A stretch of DNA of 64,000 nt from Reyranella humidisoli (GTDB taxonomy: Bacteria > Pseudomonadota > Alphaproteobacteria > Reyranellales > Reyranellaceae), in assembly GCF_019039055.1 (NCBI RefSeq), contig NZ_JAHOPB010000001.1, positions 2,330,001-2,394,000 on the forward strand, read 5' to 3'. The position numbers were made by a program, and so were the translations under genes. The notes under the pieces are model-generated. The model searched no databases and was not told where the DNA came from. It saw only the letters and a list, made by a program, of their open reading frames with translations. Below, in pieces: positions 17,588-26,359 of this stretch. The stretch's first letter is position 1, and the number at the start of each line of letters is the position of its first letter.

Positions 17588-18766
17588 TCAGGCCGACAGA
17601 GACTTGATCGCGGCGTCGACGCCGCCGGGAACGAAGGGCACGCCCGCCGTCTTCATGGCGAGTTCGGTCGTGGCGAGGCAGCCCAGCAGCATCGGCTCGT
17701 TGAGGTCGCCCATGTGGCCGATGCGGAACATCTTGCCCATCATCTTGCCGAGCCCGCCGCCCAGCGACAGGTTGAAGCGATCGACCGCGGCCTTGCGTAG
17801 GGGATCGGAGCTCACGCCCTCGGGCATGACGACCGCGGTCACCGAGTTCGAGAGGCGGTCCTCGTTCTGGCAGAAGAGCTGCGGGCCCTTGCCGTCGGCC
17901 CCCCACACGCGCACCGCGGCGCGCGTCGCTTCGGCCAGACGCGCATGGCGGGCGAAGACGGCGTCGAGGCCTTCTTCCTCGAGCATCTTCAGCGATTCCT
18001 GGAGGCCGAAGAACATGTGCACGGGCGCGGTGCCGACGAACTTCTGCGGTGCGCGGCCGGTCATCATCTCCCAGCTCCAGTAGTGCCGCGGCGTCTTGGA
18101 CTTGCGCGACACCTCCAGAGCCTTGTTGCTGACGCCGGTCATCGACATGCCGGTTGGCAGCATCAGGCCTTTCTGGCTGCCGCCCACGGTGAGGTCGATG
18201 CCCCAGGCGTCCATCTTGTATTCCATGCTGGCGAGCGAGGAGATCGTGTCGCTGAGCAGGAGTGCCGGGTGCTTGGCCTCGTCGATGGCACGGCGCACCT
18301 CGGCCAGTGGCAGGACCATGCCCGTCGCGGTCTCGTTATGCACGGTCAGCACCGCCTTGATCTTGTGTTCCTTGTCGGCGGCGAGGCGCTCGGCGATCCT
18401 GGCGATGTCGGCGCCCATACGCTGGTCGGCGGGGATCGTCTCGACCTTGATGTCGAGATGATTGGCCATCTCGGTCCAGCTCTCGGAGAAGTAGCCGGTC
18501 TCGACCATCAGCACGGTCTCGCCCGGCGAGAACAGGTTGGCCAGCGCGGCTTCCCAGGCGCCATGGCCGGTCGACGAATACATGAACAGGTTCTGGTCGG
18601 TCTTGAGCACGCGCTTCACGCCGTTGTGGCAGGCGTGATGGATCGCGACGAATTCTTCCGACATGAAATCGATTACGGGCCGGTCCATGGCGCGCAGGAC
18701 CCGGTCGGGAATGTTGGTCGGGCCGGGATTATTGAAGAATTGGCGGCCTCGGGGCTTGGCGTTCAC
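17588..18766 (-). CDS. class V aminotransferase (serine/alanine-glyoxylate type)
   Basis: The 392 aa PLP enzyme resembles serine-glyoxylate or alanine-glyoxylate aminotransferases. It begins with FFNNPGPTNIPDRVLRAM; STGHGAWEAAL contacts the cofactor, SDTISSLASMEYKMDAWGID carries the PLP Asp, and the Schiff-base lysine is in VGGSQKGLMLPTG. A GTG start at 18766 is supported by GGAGG eight bases upstream. It is divergent from a class III aminotransferase gene, with 99 bp between them. It would transfer an amino group to glyoxylate, linking one-carbon and serine metabolism. Confidence 0.9.
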   Translation of the reverse strand: MNAKPRGRQFFNNPGPTNIPDRVLRAMDRPVIDFMSEEFVAIHHACHNGVKRVLKTDQNLFMYSSTGHGAWEAALANLFSPGETVLMVETGYFSESWTEMANHLDIKVETIPADQRMGADIARIAERLAADKEHKIKAVLTVHNETATGMVLPLAEVRRAIDEAKHPALLLSDTISSLASMEYKMDAWGIDLTVGGSQKGLMLPTGMSMTGVSNKALEVSRKSKTPRHYWSWEMMTGRAPQKFVGTAPVHMFFGLQESLKMLEEEGLDAVFARHARLAEATRAAVRVWGADGKGPQLFCQNEDRLSNSVTAVVMPEGVSSDPLRKAAVDRFNLSLGGGLGKMMGKMFRIGHMGDLNEPMLLGCLATTELAMKTAGVPFVPGGVDAAIKSLSA

Positions 18767-18865
18767 GGCGTTCCTCCGTTTTGGAAGCGCGGACTGTGGC
18801 GCGAGGCCCTTGGCGAAACAAGCGAGACAAGCGATGCTCAGCCATTAGCTGGATTGAGGGCAAGT

Positions 18866-20269
18866 ATGACCGGGCAAGAGAAAGATTCATCGCAGACGAA
18901 CTCCGCCGTCGTGGCCGACTACAAGGCGAGGACGGGCAAATCGGCGGCCCTGTTCGAGCGCGCCCACAAGGTGCTGCCCAGCGGCATCACCCACGACGCG
19001 CGCTACCTCGATCCCTATTCGATCCACGTCACGCGCGCCGTCGGTCCGCGCAAGTGGGACGTCGACGGCAACGAGTATGTCGACTATTTCGGCGGCCACG
19101 GCGCCATGCTGCTCGGCCATTCGCATCCCGCCGTCGTCGAGGCGGTGAAGCGGCAGATCGAGCTGGGCACGCATTACGGTTCGAGCCACGAGCTGGAAGT
19201 GCGCTGGGCCGAGCTGGTGTGCGAGTTGACGCCGTGCGCCGAGCGGGTGCGCTTCACCGCGTCGGGTACCGAAGCCTCGCACATGGCGATCCGCCTCGCG
19301 CGCGCCCACACCGGCAAGGACAAGATCCTGCGCTTCCTCGGCCACTTCCACGGCTGGCATGACCATGTCACGGCCGGCGCTGGCGCGACTTACGACGGCG
19401 GCACGACGCCCGGCGTGCCGCAGGAAGTGGCCTCGCTCTCGATCGTGATGCCGCAAAGCGACGTCGCCGCGGTGGTGAAGGTGATCGAGGAGCGCGACGA
19501 CATCGCGGCCGTCATGTTCGAGCCGTCGGGCGCCTCCTGGGGCCAGGCACCGCTGCCGCCGGGCTTCGTCCAGGCGGTGCGCGACGCCACGGCGAAGAAG
19601 GGCGTCGTCATGCTGATGGACGAAGTCATCACCGGCTATCGCTGGTCGTCGGGCGGCGCGCAGCAGGCTCTGGGCATCACCCCCGACCTTTGCATCCAGG
19701 CCAAGATCGTGGCCGGCGGCCTGCCGGGCGGCGCGGTCTCGGGCAAGCGCGAGATCATGGACCGCATCGATCACGCCGCGACCGCGGCGCGCAAGATCGA
19801 GCGCATCCTCCATCCCGGCACCTTCAACGCCAACCCGCTGTCGGCCGCCGCCGCCGTCACCGCGCTGTCGCTGGTGCGCGACGAGAACCTCGCGGAGAAG
19901 GCCAACAAGACCGCGGCCGAACTGCGCGCGGCACTGACCGAGGTGCTGGTGCAGGAAGGCGTGCCGTGGGGCATCTATGGCCAGAGCTCGACCTTCCTGA
20001 TCTATCCCAATCCGTTCGGCGACCCGATCGATCCCGCGACCTTCGATCCGCTGAAGGTGCCGATCGAGAAGCTCAAGGGCGCGCGCGGCGCCGGTCCGCT
20101 CACCGGCAAGATCCGCATGGGCCTGATGACCCACGGCGTCGACGTCATGGGCGCCCCCGGCGGCTTCGTCTCCGCGACGCACGGTGGCGCCGAGATCGAG
20201 AAGACGGTCCACGCGCTGCGCCAGACCGTTCGTGCCCTCAAGGCCGAACGTGAAGTAAAGGCGGCGTAA
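18866..20269 (+). CDS. class III aminotransferase (glutamate-1-semialdehyde mutase-like)
   Basis: The 467 aa PLP enzyme has SGTEASHMAIRLARAHTGK for cofactor phosphate contact, HFHGWHDH, the cofactor Asp in MLMDEVITGYR, and the Schiff-base Lys in IQAKIVAGGLPGG. These features resemble the glutamate-1-semialdehyde aminomutase branch. Many stand-alone paralogues in Alphaproteobacteria are catabolic aminotransferases, and the neighbours here are not heme genes, so a catabolic role is more likely than HemL. ATG at 18866. Confidence 0.88.
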   Translation: MTGQEKDSSQTNSAVVADYKARTGKSAALFERAHKVLPSGITHDARYLDPYSIHVTRAVGPRKWDVDGNEYVDYFGGHGAMLLGHSHPAVVEAVKRQIELGTHYGSSHELEVRWAELVCELTPCAERVRFTASGTEASHMAIRLARAHTGKDKILRFLGHFHGWHDHVTAGAGATYDGGTTPGVPQEVASLSIVMPQSDVAAVVKVIEERDDIAAVMFEPSGASWGQAPLPPGFVQAVRDATAKKGVVMLMDEVITGYRWSSGGAQQALGITPDLCIQAKIVAGGLPGGAVSGKREIMDRIDHAATAARKIERILHPGTFNANPLSAAAAVTALSLVRDENLAEKANKTAAELRAALTEVLVQEGVPWGIYGQSSTFLIYPNPFGDPIDPATFDPLKVPIEKLKGARGAGPLTGKIRMGLMTHGVDVMGAPGGFVSATHGGAEIEKTVHALRQTVRALKAEREVKAA

Positions 20270-20290
20270 TACCCGTCCCACTCATCAAGT

Positions 20291-20434
20291 GGCTTGGCGC
20301 GGGGAGGGTGAGGTGGGTCATCGACCTCCGAACCCGTACATCGCTTTTGTTGAAGCACCACCTCATCCTCCCATTGCTTCGCAATGGGTCCCACCCTCTC
20401 CCCCGCTGCGCGGCGGAGAGGGTGAGCTGACAAG
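20291..20434. repeat. intergenic repeat, divergent family A-like element
   Basis: It contains GCGGGGAGGGTGAGGTGGG near the start and CCACCTCATCCTCCCATTGC, CTTCGCAATGGGTCCCACCC and TCTCCCCCGCTGCGCGGCGG towards the end, so long outer arms pair. It resembles family A in composition but is clearly different. It separates two genes on the same strand. Confidence 0.6.
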
Positions 20435-20458
20435 AACAAAGAAACGGGGGAAACGACC

Positions 20459-21379
20459 ATGTACGGAATGACCAAGCCCGTTCGGGCCACGGAGTTCACT
20501 CGGTTGCCGGAGAAGTTCCGCAATCCGTCGCGCACGTCGTGGGGCGATACCAATGCCGTGGGGCAGTTGCTCGACTCGTTCCTCGAAGGGCCAAGCTTCG
20601 ATCGTGCCGGCAATCTCTATGTCACCGACATTCCGTTCGGGCGCATCTTCCGCATCAGCCCGGCGGGCGAGTGGACGCTTGTGAGCGAGTATGACGGCTG
20701 GCCGAACGGGCTGAAGATCCACAAGGATGGCCGCATCTTCGTCACCGACTACAAGCGTGGCATCGTCCTGCTCGATCCCGCGACCGGCAAGGTGACGCCG
20801 TTGCTTGAGACGCGCGGCTCGGAGAGCTTCAAGGGCGTCAACGACCTGTTCTTTGCCGCCAACGGCGATCTCTATTTCACCGACCAGGGCCAGACCGGCC
20901 TGCACGACCCGACCGGCCGCGTCTATCGCTACGACACGGCGGGCAAGCTCACGATGCTGGTGGACACGGTGCCCAGTCCCAACGGGCTGGTGATGAACAA
21001 GGCCGAGACCGTGCTCTATGTCGGCGTGACGCGCGGCAACGCGGTGTGGCGCCTGCCGCTGATGGGCGACGGTACGGCCAGCAAGGTCGGGCTCTTCATC
21101 CAGATGAGCGGCGGCCATGCCGGCCCCGACGGCATGGCGCTGGACGAGGAGGGCGGGCTGGTGATCGCCCATCCCAGCACGACGGCCTGGCGCTTCGACG
21201 CGCTGGGACGGCCGACGCATCATGTCGATTGCGGCGACGACATTTTCTGCACCAACGTCGCTTTCTCGGGCCAGGACCTCTACGTCGTCGTCTCGCGCCG
21301 CAGCGAGAAGATCGCGGCCGGCACCATCCTCAAGGCGACCATGCCGGTTGGCGGCAAGCCCATGTTCAGTCACGCCTGA
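20459..21379 (+). CDS. SMP-30/gluconolactonase-like protein
   Basis: The 306 aa beta-propeller resembles SMP-30/gluconolactonases. A metal-binding Glu is expected in FLEGPSFDRAGNLYVTD (about residues 42-58), Asn candidates are in KGVNDLFFAANGDLYFTD and SPNGLVMN, and Asp is in GPDGMALDEEGG. It may open sugar lactones or lactone catabolites. It ends in a TGATG overlap with the following GNAT gene. GGGGGAAACG precedes the ATG. Confidence 0.88.
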   Translation: MYGMTKPVRATEFTRLPEKFRNPSRTSWGDTNAVGQLLDSFLEGPSFDRAGNLYVTDIPFGRIFRISPAGEWTLVSEYDGWPNGLKIHKDGRIFVTDYKRGIVLLDPATGKVTPLLETRGSESFKGVNDLFFAANGDLYFTDQGQTGLHDPTGRVYRYDTAGKLTMLVDTVPSPNGLVMNKAETVLYVGVTRGNAVWRLPLMGDGTASKVGLFIQMSGGHAGPDGMALDEEGGLVIAHPSTTAWRFDALGRPTHHVDCGDDIFCTNVAFSGQDLYVVVSRRSEKIAAGTILKATMPVGGKPMFSHA

Positions 21380-21816
21380 TGCTCACCATCGGCAAGCTCG
21401 AACCGTCCGACCGCGCGCAATGGGAAGTGCTGTTCCGTGCCTACATGGATTTCTACGAGCGCACCCTGCCGCAGGCGATGTACGACCGCGCCTGGGACGA
21501 GTTCGCGAAGGATACGCGCATGCACGCGTTGGGCGCCCGTCTCGACGGACGGCTGGTCGGCATCACGCACTTCCTGATCCACGCAAACACCTCGTCGGAC
21601 GATGTCTGCTACCTGCAGGACCTGTTCACCGAGGCCGAGGTGCGCGGCAAGGGCGTGGCCCGCGCGCTGATCCAGGCGGTTGCCGACTGGGCGAAAGCGC
21701 AGGGCTGCCCACGCCTCTACTGGCAGACGCAAGCCAGCAACGCGGCAGCGCGGCTCCTCTACGACAGGATGGCCGTGAACCGCGGGTTCATCCGTTACGA
21801 TATCGAACTTGGCTAG
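21379..21816 (+). CDS. GNAT family N-acetyltransferase
   Basis: The 145 aa protein has the acetyl-CoA binding motif A region in LFTEAEVRGKGVARALIQAV (R/Q-x-x-G-x-G/A), followed by WAKAQGCPRLYWQTQASNAA, a typical motif B start. It overlaps the preceding lactonase stop codon by one base (TGATG), implying coupled translation. The acceptor substrate is unknown. Confidence 0.88.
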   Translation: MLTIGKLEPSDRAQWEVLFRAYMDFYERTLPQAMYDRAWDEFAKDTRMHALGARLDGRLVGITHFLIHANTSSDDVCYLQDLFTEAEVRGKGVARALIQAVADWAKAQGCPRLYWQTQASNAAARLLYDRMAVNRGFIRYDIELG

Positions 21817-21831
21817 TGCGCAAACAAACAA

Positions 21832-21938
21832 CTCATCCTGAGGAGGCGCGCAGCGCCGTCTCGAAGGATGGGCAACGGAGGTGGTGCGCGTGCCCATCCT
21901 TCGAGACGCGGCCCGCCGGGCCGCTCCTCAGGATGAGG
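21832..21938. repeat. palindromic intergenic repeat, family B copy 2
   Basis: CTCATCCTGAGGAGGCGCGC with CGTCTCGAAGGATGGGC is followed by the inverted GCCCATCCTTCGAGACG and GCTCCTCAGGATGAGG. It lies between the converging GNAT and RidA-family genes. Confidence 0.85.
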
Positions 21939-21964
21939 TCAATTGGGTTCGGGCGACGGAGAGT

Positions 21965-22366
21965 CTAACGCTTGCCTTTGCCGATATGCGCGACGGCTTC
22001 GATCTCGACGAGGATCTCCGGCGCGGCCAGCGCGCTGACTTCGACCAGGGTCGAGGCGGGGAAGTCACCGGTGAAGAACTCGCGGCGGGCCTGCCAGACC
22101 TTGGTGTTGTTGGCGATTTCGGTGAGGAAGATCGTGATCTTCACCACGTCGGACATGGCGCCGCCGGCGGCTTCGACCAGCGACTTGATCTTGCCGAAGA
22201 TCACCTTGGCCTGGGCATATTCGTCCATCGCACCCAGCGCCTTGGGATCGCCACTGCGCGCGGTCATGCCGGAGACATAGACGACGCCATCCACCACGAG
22301 GCAGTTGGACCAGCGCTCCGCCGGCGGTTCGGCGACGTCGGGCGAGATTACGCGGCGAATGGTCAT
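21965..22366 (-). CDS. RidA/YjgF family protein
   Basis: The 133 aa protein resembles the RidA (reactive imine/enamine deaminase) family: VVYVSGMTARSGDP near the N-terminus, DVVKITIFLTEI in the middle and a late PASTLVEVSALAAPEILVEI with the family's substrate-contact and barrel residues. The catalytic Arg of true RidA would fall in the PAsTxVxV region, where it is not seen, so it may belong to another Rid subgroup. It lies 26 bp after a Bug-type receptor gene. Confidence 0.88.
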   Translation of the reverse strand: MTIRRVISPDVAEPPAERWSNCLVVDGVVYVSGMTARSGDPKALGAMDEYAQAKVIFGKIKSLVEAAGGAMSDVVKITIFLTEIANNTKVWQARREFFTGDFPASTLVEVSALAAPEILVEIEAVAHIGKGKR

Positions 22367-22392
22367 GGCATATCCTCTCTGCTGTGCGGGCC

Positions 22393-23364
22393 TTAACCGG
22401 GCGTGGCGCCCGACGCCTTCACGACCGGCGTCCATTTGTCGATCTCGCCCTGGATGAAGCGTGTCACCTCGGCCGGTGTCATGGTGCTTCCCTCGGCGCC
22501 GATTTCTTCCCAGCGCTTGATGACGGCAGGTTCCTTCAGCACGGCCTGCATCTCGGTCGCGAGGCGGTCGACGATCGGCTGCGGCGTCTTCGCCGGCACC
22601 GAGATGCCGAACCAAGAATAGGAAATCAGGTCGGGATAGCCCAGCTCCTTCATGGTCGGCACGTCGGGGAAGGCGGGGCTGCGCGTCTCGCCGCTCACCG
22701 CGAGCGCGTTCACCTTGCCCGCCTTGATATGCGGTGCGGCCGAGGGCAGCGAGTCGAACATCACCGGCACGTTGCCGGCAATCGTGTCGATCATGGCGGG
22801 TCCGGCGCCGCGATAAGGAACGTGGACCAGGCCGGCGCTGATCACCTGCTCGAGGCGCGCGCCCAGCAGATGGTTGCTCGAACCCGCGCCCGAGGTCGCA
22901 TAGGAGACCTTGCCGGGATTGGCCTTTGCGAAGTCGACGAACTCCTTGAAGCTCTTGGCTTGGAAGTTCGGATTGGCGACCAGGACGCTTGGGTTTGTCG
23001 AGGCGATGGAGACGTGAATGAAGTCGCCCATCGGATCGAAGTCGGCGCCGCCATAGAGCGTCGGCGAGATCGACAGCCCCGAGATCACCGACATCAGCAG
23101 CGTGTAACCGTCGGGCGGCGATTTTGCGACGATCGCCGTGCCGACCATCGCGCCCTTGCCGGGCTTGTTGTCGACGACGATGTTCTGGCCGAGCTTCTGG
23201 CCGAGATATTCGGCGACCATGCGGGCCACCACGTCGGTCGTGCCGCCGGGCGCATAGGGCACGACGAGCTTGATGGGTTTGGAGGGCCAGGGCGCGGATT
23301 GCGCGGCGGCCGGGGCGGATGCGACGGCGAGCGTCGCAGCGACGAATGAGCGGCGGTTGAGCAT
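22393..23364 (-). CDS. Bug/TctC-family solute-binding protein
   Basis: The 323 aa periplasmic receptor starts with a signal peptide with a twin-arginine (MLNRRSFVAATLAVASAPAA), followed by WPSKPIKLVVPYAPGGTTDV, the hallmark of the Bug family. VVDNKPGKGAMVGTAIVAKSP and GLVHVPYRGAGPAM are also typical. Such receptors bind carboxylates; no TctAB permease is nearby, so it may be an orphan sensor or use a distant permease. Its start codon is only 20 bp from that of the divergent acyl-CoA synthetase gene. Confidence 0.92.
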   Translation of the reverse strand: MLNRRSFVAATLAVASAPAAAQSAPWPSKPIKLVVPYAPGGTTDVVARMVAEYLGQKLGQNIVVDNKPGKGAMVGTAIVAKSPPDGYTLLMSVISGLSISPTLYGGADFDPMGDFIHVSIASTNPSVLVANPNFQAKSFKEFVDFAKANPGKVSYATSGAGSSNHLLGARLEQVISAGLVHVPYRGAGPAMIDTIAGNVPVMFDSLPSAAPHIKAGKVNALAVSGETRSPAFPDVPTMKELGYPDLISYSWFGISVPAKTPQPIVDRLATEMQAVLKEPAVIKRWEEIGAEGSTMTPAEVTRFIQGEIDKWTPVVKASGATPG

Positions 23365-23366
23365 GC

Positions 23367-23382
23367 GCGGAGTATACTCCGC
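23367..23382. promoter_or_regulatory. perfect 16-bp palindrome between divergent start codons
   Basis: GCGGAGTATACTCCGC is a perfect palindrome that fills most of the 20-bp space between the start codons of the Bug receptor (23364, minus) and the CoA synthetase (23385, plus). It is a strong operator candidate for coordinated control of both genes. No good ribosome binding site is visible for either gene. Confidence 0.65.
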
Positions 23383-23384
23383 CC

Positions 23385-25484
23385 ATGAGCGATCCCAAGG
23401 TTCTCTTCTCCGCGCTGTTCGAACCGCGACGCGTCGCGTTGATTGGCGCCTCGTCGGACGTGACGAAGACGACGTCGCGGCCGCAGCGCTTCCTGCGAAA
23501 GCACGGCTTCTCCGGCGAAATTCTGCCGGTCAATCCGTCGCGCAGCGAAATCCTGGGCGAGACGGCCTACAAGGACCTCGATGCGATCCCAGGGGAGATC
23601 GATCATGCCTATATCCTGCTGAACGGCGCGTCGGCCGTCCGCGCGCTGGCGGATTGCGGCCGGCGCGGCGTGAAGGTCGCGTCGATCCTGGCCGGCGGAT
23701 TCGCCGATGCCGGCGCCGCCGGCGCCTCGTTGCAGGACGATCTTGCCAGGGTCGTACGCGAGACCGGCATCCGGCTGGTCGGGCCCAACAGCATCGGCAC
23801 GGTCAGCACCGATCCCGCTGTCGCGTTGACGGCCAATGCCGCTTTCGCCGTGGAGACGTTGCGCACGGGCAACTGGGGGTTGGTCAGCCAGAGCGGCAGC
23901 CTGATCGGCGCATTGCTGTCACGCGCGGATGCGCGCGGCATCGGTTTCTCGCGGCTGATCTCGGTCGGCAACGAGGTCGACCTCGCGGTCGGCGAGATCG
24001 CCGACCTGCTGGTGGACGATCCGAAGACGAAAGCCATCCTGCTGTTCATGGAAACGCTGCGCGACGGCGAACGGCTCGCGCGCGCGGCGCGGCGGGCACA
24101 CGATGCGGGCAAACCGGTGATCGCCTACAAGCTCGGACGCTCCGACATCGGCCAGGAGCTGGCACGTTCGCATACCGGCGCCATCGCAGGGTCTGACGCG
24201 ACCTTCGACGCCTTCTGCCGCCGCCATGGCATCGCGCGCGTGTCGATGTTCGAATCGCTGATCGACGTGCCGGCGCTGCTGGTCGACCGACCGCAGTCCA
24301 GGCGTGGCGGCCATCGCGTCGCCGTGGCGACGACGACCGGTGGCGGTGCCGCCATGGTGGTCGACAGCATGGCGGTGGCCGGCCTCGATATCGCAGGCCC
24401 GCCCAACAACCTCGTGAACTGGTTGAAGCCATTCGGAATCTCGGCGGGCGACGGCAAGCTGGTCGATCTCACGCTGGCCGGTGCCAAGCCCGAGATCGTG
24501 GCGGGCACCATCGAGCGCCTGCTGGCCGACGAGGGCAACGACGCGGTGATCTTCGTGGTCGGCTCGTCCGCGCAGTTCAATCCCGAACTCGCCGTCGAGC
24601 CGCTGTTGCGGTTCGCCGGATCGGGCAAGCCCTTCGCCGTGGCGTTGACGCCGTCGGCGGAGAAGTCGCTGGCGTTGCTGACGGCGGCGGGCGTGCCGGC
24701 CTTCCGCCATCCTGAATCCTGTGCCGAGGCGATGGCGCTCTGCCTTCTGCGCCGGCCGCCGCAGCCGGTGCCGCGTCTCGCGGAGCCTTCGATCGGCGCA
24801 CTCGACGCGATGGAGGCGGGGCGCGTCTCCGGCTTCGACGAACGCCGTGCCGCCGATTTCTTCGGTGCACTCGGCGTTCCGATGGCCAGGTCGATGGCGG
24901 TACCCGATGCCAAGCGGATCGCTGCCGCCGTCGGCGAAGTGGGCGCGCCGGTCGTCCTGAAAATCCTGTCGGTCGACATTCCTCACAAGACCGAGGCGGG
25001 CGGGGTGGCGCTCGGTATTCCCGACGGCCAGACCGCAGCCATGGCCGCGCGAGAGATCGAGAAGAGGGTGAAGGCCTACGCGCCGGGCGCACGGCTGCAG
25101 GGCTTCCTCATCCAGAAGATGGAACGCGGGCTCGTCGAAGTGATCCTGGGCTTTCGCCGGGATCCGCTGGTCGGCCCCACGGTCACCGTTGGCCTGGGCG
25201 GCGTGCTGGCCGAAATCTACAAGGACGCCTCGACCCGGCTCGCGCCGGTCGACGAGCGCGAGGCATTGGAGATGATCGCCGAAGTGAAGGGCCTTGCGAC
25301 AGTACGCGGCTATCGCAACCTGCCCAAAGGCGACGTGGCGGCGCTGGCGAAGACGATCTCGGCCTTCTCGACGCTGGCGCACAAGCAGTTCGCCAGCGTA
25401 GCCGAAGCAGAGATCAATCCGCTGCTCGTGAAGCGCGACGGCGAGGGCGTCGTCGCAGTCGATGGCTTGGTGGTGCTGGGTTGA
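23385..25484 (+). CDS. NDP-forming acyl-CoA synthetase (fused alpha/beta)
   Basis: The 699 aa protein contains, in order, a CoA-binding Rossmann domain (RRVALIGASSDVTKTTSRP, residues 15-33), a succinyl-CoA-ligase-like region with the candidate phospho-His in RSHTGAIAGSDATF, and a C-terminal ATP-grasp domain (from about residue 480; PVVLKILSVDIPHKTEAGGV). This is the ADP-forming acetyl-CoA synthetase arrangement, as in pimeloyl-CoA synthetase PauA and related enzymes. With the divergent Bug receptor, it probably activates an imported carboxylate. The ATG at 23385 is close to the palindrome. Confidence 0.9.
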   Translation: MSDPKVLFSALFEPRRVALIGASSDVTKTTSRPQRFLRKHGFSGEILPVNPSRSEILGETAYKDLDAIPGEIDHAYILLNGASAVRALADCGRRGVKVASILAGGFADAGAAGASLQDDLARVVRETGIRLVGPNSIGTVSTDPAVALTANAAFAVETLRTGNWGLVSQSGSLIGALLSRADARGIGFSRLISVGNEVDLAVGEIADLLVDDPKTKAILLFMETLRDGERLARAARRAHDAGKPVIAYKLGRSDIGQELARSHTGAIAGSDATFDAFCRRHGIARVSMFESLIDVPALLVDRPQSRRGGHRVAVATTTGGGAAMVVDSMAVAGLDIAGPPNNLVNWLKPFGISAGDGKLVDLTLAGAKPEIVAGTIERLLADEGNDAVIFVVGSSAQFNPELAVEPLLRFAGSGKPFAVALTPSAEKSLALLTAAGVPAFRHPESCAEAMALCLLRRPPQPVPRLAEPSIGALDAMEAGRVSGFDERRAADFFGALGVPMARSMAVPDAKRIAAAVGEVGAPVVLKILSVDIPHKTEAGGVALGIPDGQTAAMAAREIEKRVKAYAPGARLQGFLIQKMERGLVEVILGFRRDPLVGPTVTVGLGGVLAEIYKDASTRLAPVDEREALEMIAEVKGLATVRGYRNLPKGDVAALAKTISAFSTLAHKQFASVAEAEINPLLVKRDGEGVVAVDGLVVLG

Positions 25485-25499
25485 TATGCGGTCGCGGTG

Positions 25500-26249
25500 T
25501 CAGTGGCGTTGCGGCCGTTCCATGAGCTGGCGGAAGTCGTCGAGCACGAAATAAGTGTTCTGCAGCCGGTCGATCTCGTAGGGGCGATTCATCGCCGTCG
25601 TTGCGTCGAACGGCAGGCGCTCGACGCCATCGCCCTCGATCGCGTGCTTCACTTCGGCGGCAGAAGACAGGATGCCGGCGCCGTAGGCCTTCAGTCCCTG
25701 CTCGGTGCGGATCAGGCCGAACTCCACGGTGAACCAGTAGAGGCGCGCCAGCAGGCGGACGTCGGGGCCGGCTTCGACACCGCGGCGCCCATACTCCTGC
25801 ATGTAATCGGCGAACACGGGATTGGTGAGCAGCGGGACGTGGCCGAAGAAATCGTGGAACAGGTCCGGCTCGACCAGATAGTCGATCTCCTCGCGCTTGC
25901 GGATCCACACCGTCACCGGAAACCGGCGATGGGCGAGATGATCGTAGAAGGCGGCATCGGGAATGAGACCCGGCACGCCGACGATGCGCCAGCCGGTCAG
26001 TGGCTCCAGCCGTGCATTGACGGCTTCGAAATCCGGGATCGTGTCGCCGAGCTCGATCGAGTCGAGACCCGACAGGAACTCCGCGCAGGCATAGCGCTCG
26101 GCCAGCGCGCGCTGCCGCTGAACCAGCAGCCGCCACACGCCCTGATCCTCGTCGGAATAGAGGTCGGGCTGCTGCGGCACCGTCCAGTCCGGCGCCATGC
26201 CGGCATAGTCGCCGCGCAGGTTCTCGAGGGGAGCGGTGCTGGTGTTCAT
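25500..26249 (-). CDS. phhA: phenylalanine 4-monooxygenase
   Basis: The 249 aa non-heme iron enzyme converts phenylalanine to tyrosine with tetrahydropterin. Iron ligands are H132 and H137 in LFHDFFGHVP and E176 in FTVEFGL. Length fits bacterial PhhA. The ATG at 26249 is used; an in-frame GTG at 26330 would run through the regulatory inverted repeats. It is divergent from an Lrp-family gene with paired operator-like sites in between. No PhhB gene is seen in the window. Confidence 0.94.
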   Translation of the reverse strand: MNTSTAPLENLRGDYAGMAPDWTVPQQPDLYSDEDQGVWRLLVQRQRALAERYACAEFLSGLDSIELGDTIPDFEAVNARLEPLTGWRIVGVPGLIPDAAFYDHLAHRRFPVTVWIRKREEIDYLVEPDLFHDFFGHVPLLTNPVFADYMQEYGRRGVEAGPDVRLLARLYWFTVEFGLIRTEQGLKAYGAGILSSAAEVKHAIEGDGVERLPFDATTAMNRPYEIDRLQNTYFVLDDFRQLMERPQRH

Positions 26250-26315
26250 GCCCTGAATATGGGCGAGCAAGGGTGGGGAATCCCGGCGAAGTTGGCTTTG
26301 GTATGTGTCTGTTTT

Positions 26316-26359
26316 GGAGATATTCTCCACAATAGAAGCAGTTTAGAGAGAATATCTCC
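26316..26359. promoter_or_regulatory. paired Lrp-type operator sites
   Basis: Site 1 (26316-26328) is GGAGATATTCTCC, with GGAGA/TCTCC arms and a 3-bp centre. Site 2 (26347-26359) is AGAGAATATCTCC, essentially its inverted copy. Their centres are 31 bp apart, about three helical turns, on the same face of DNA. Site 2 ends at the base before the Lrp start codon and covers its ribosome binding site region. Autoregulation and control of phhA are likely. Confidence 0.7.
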
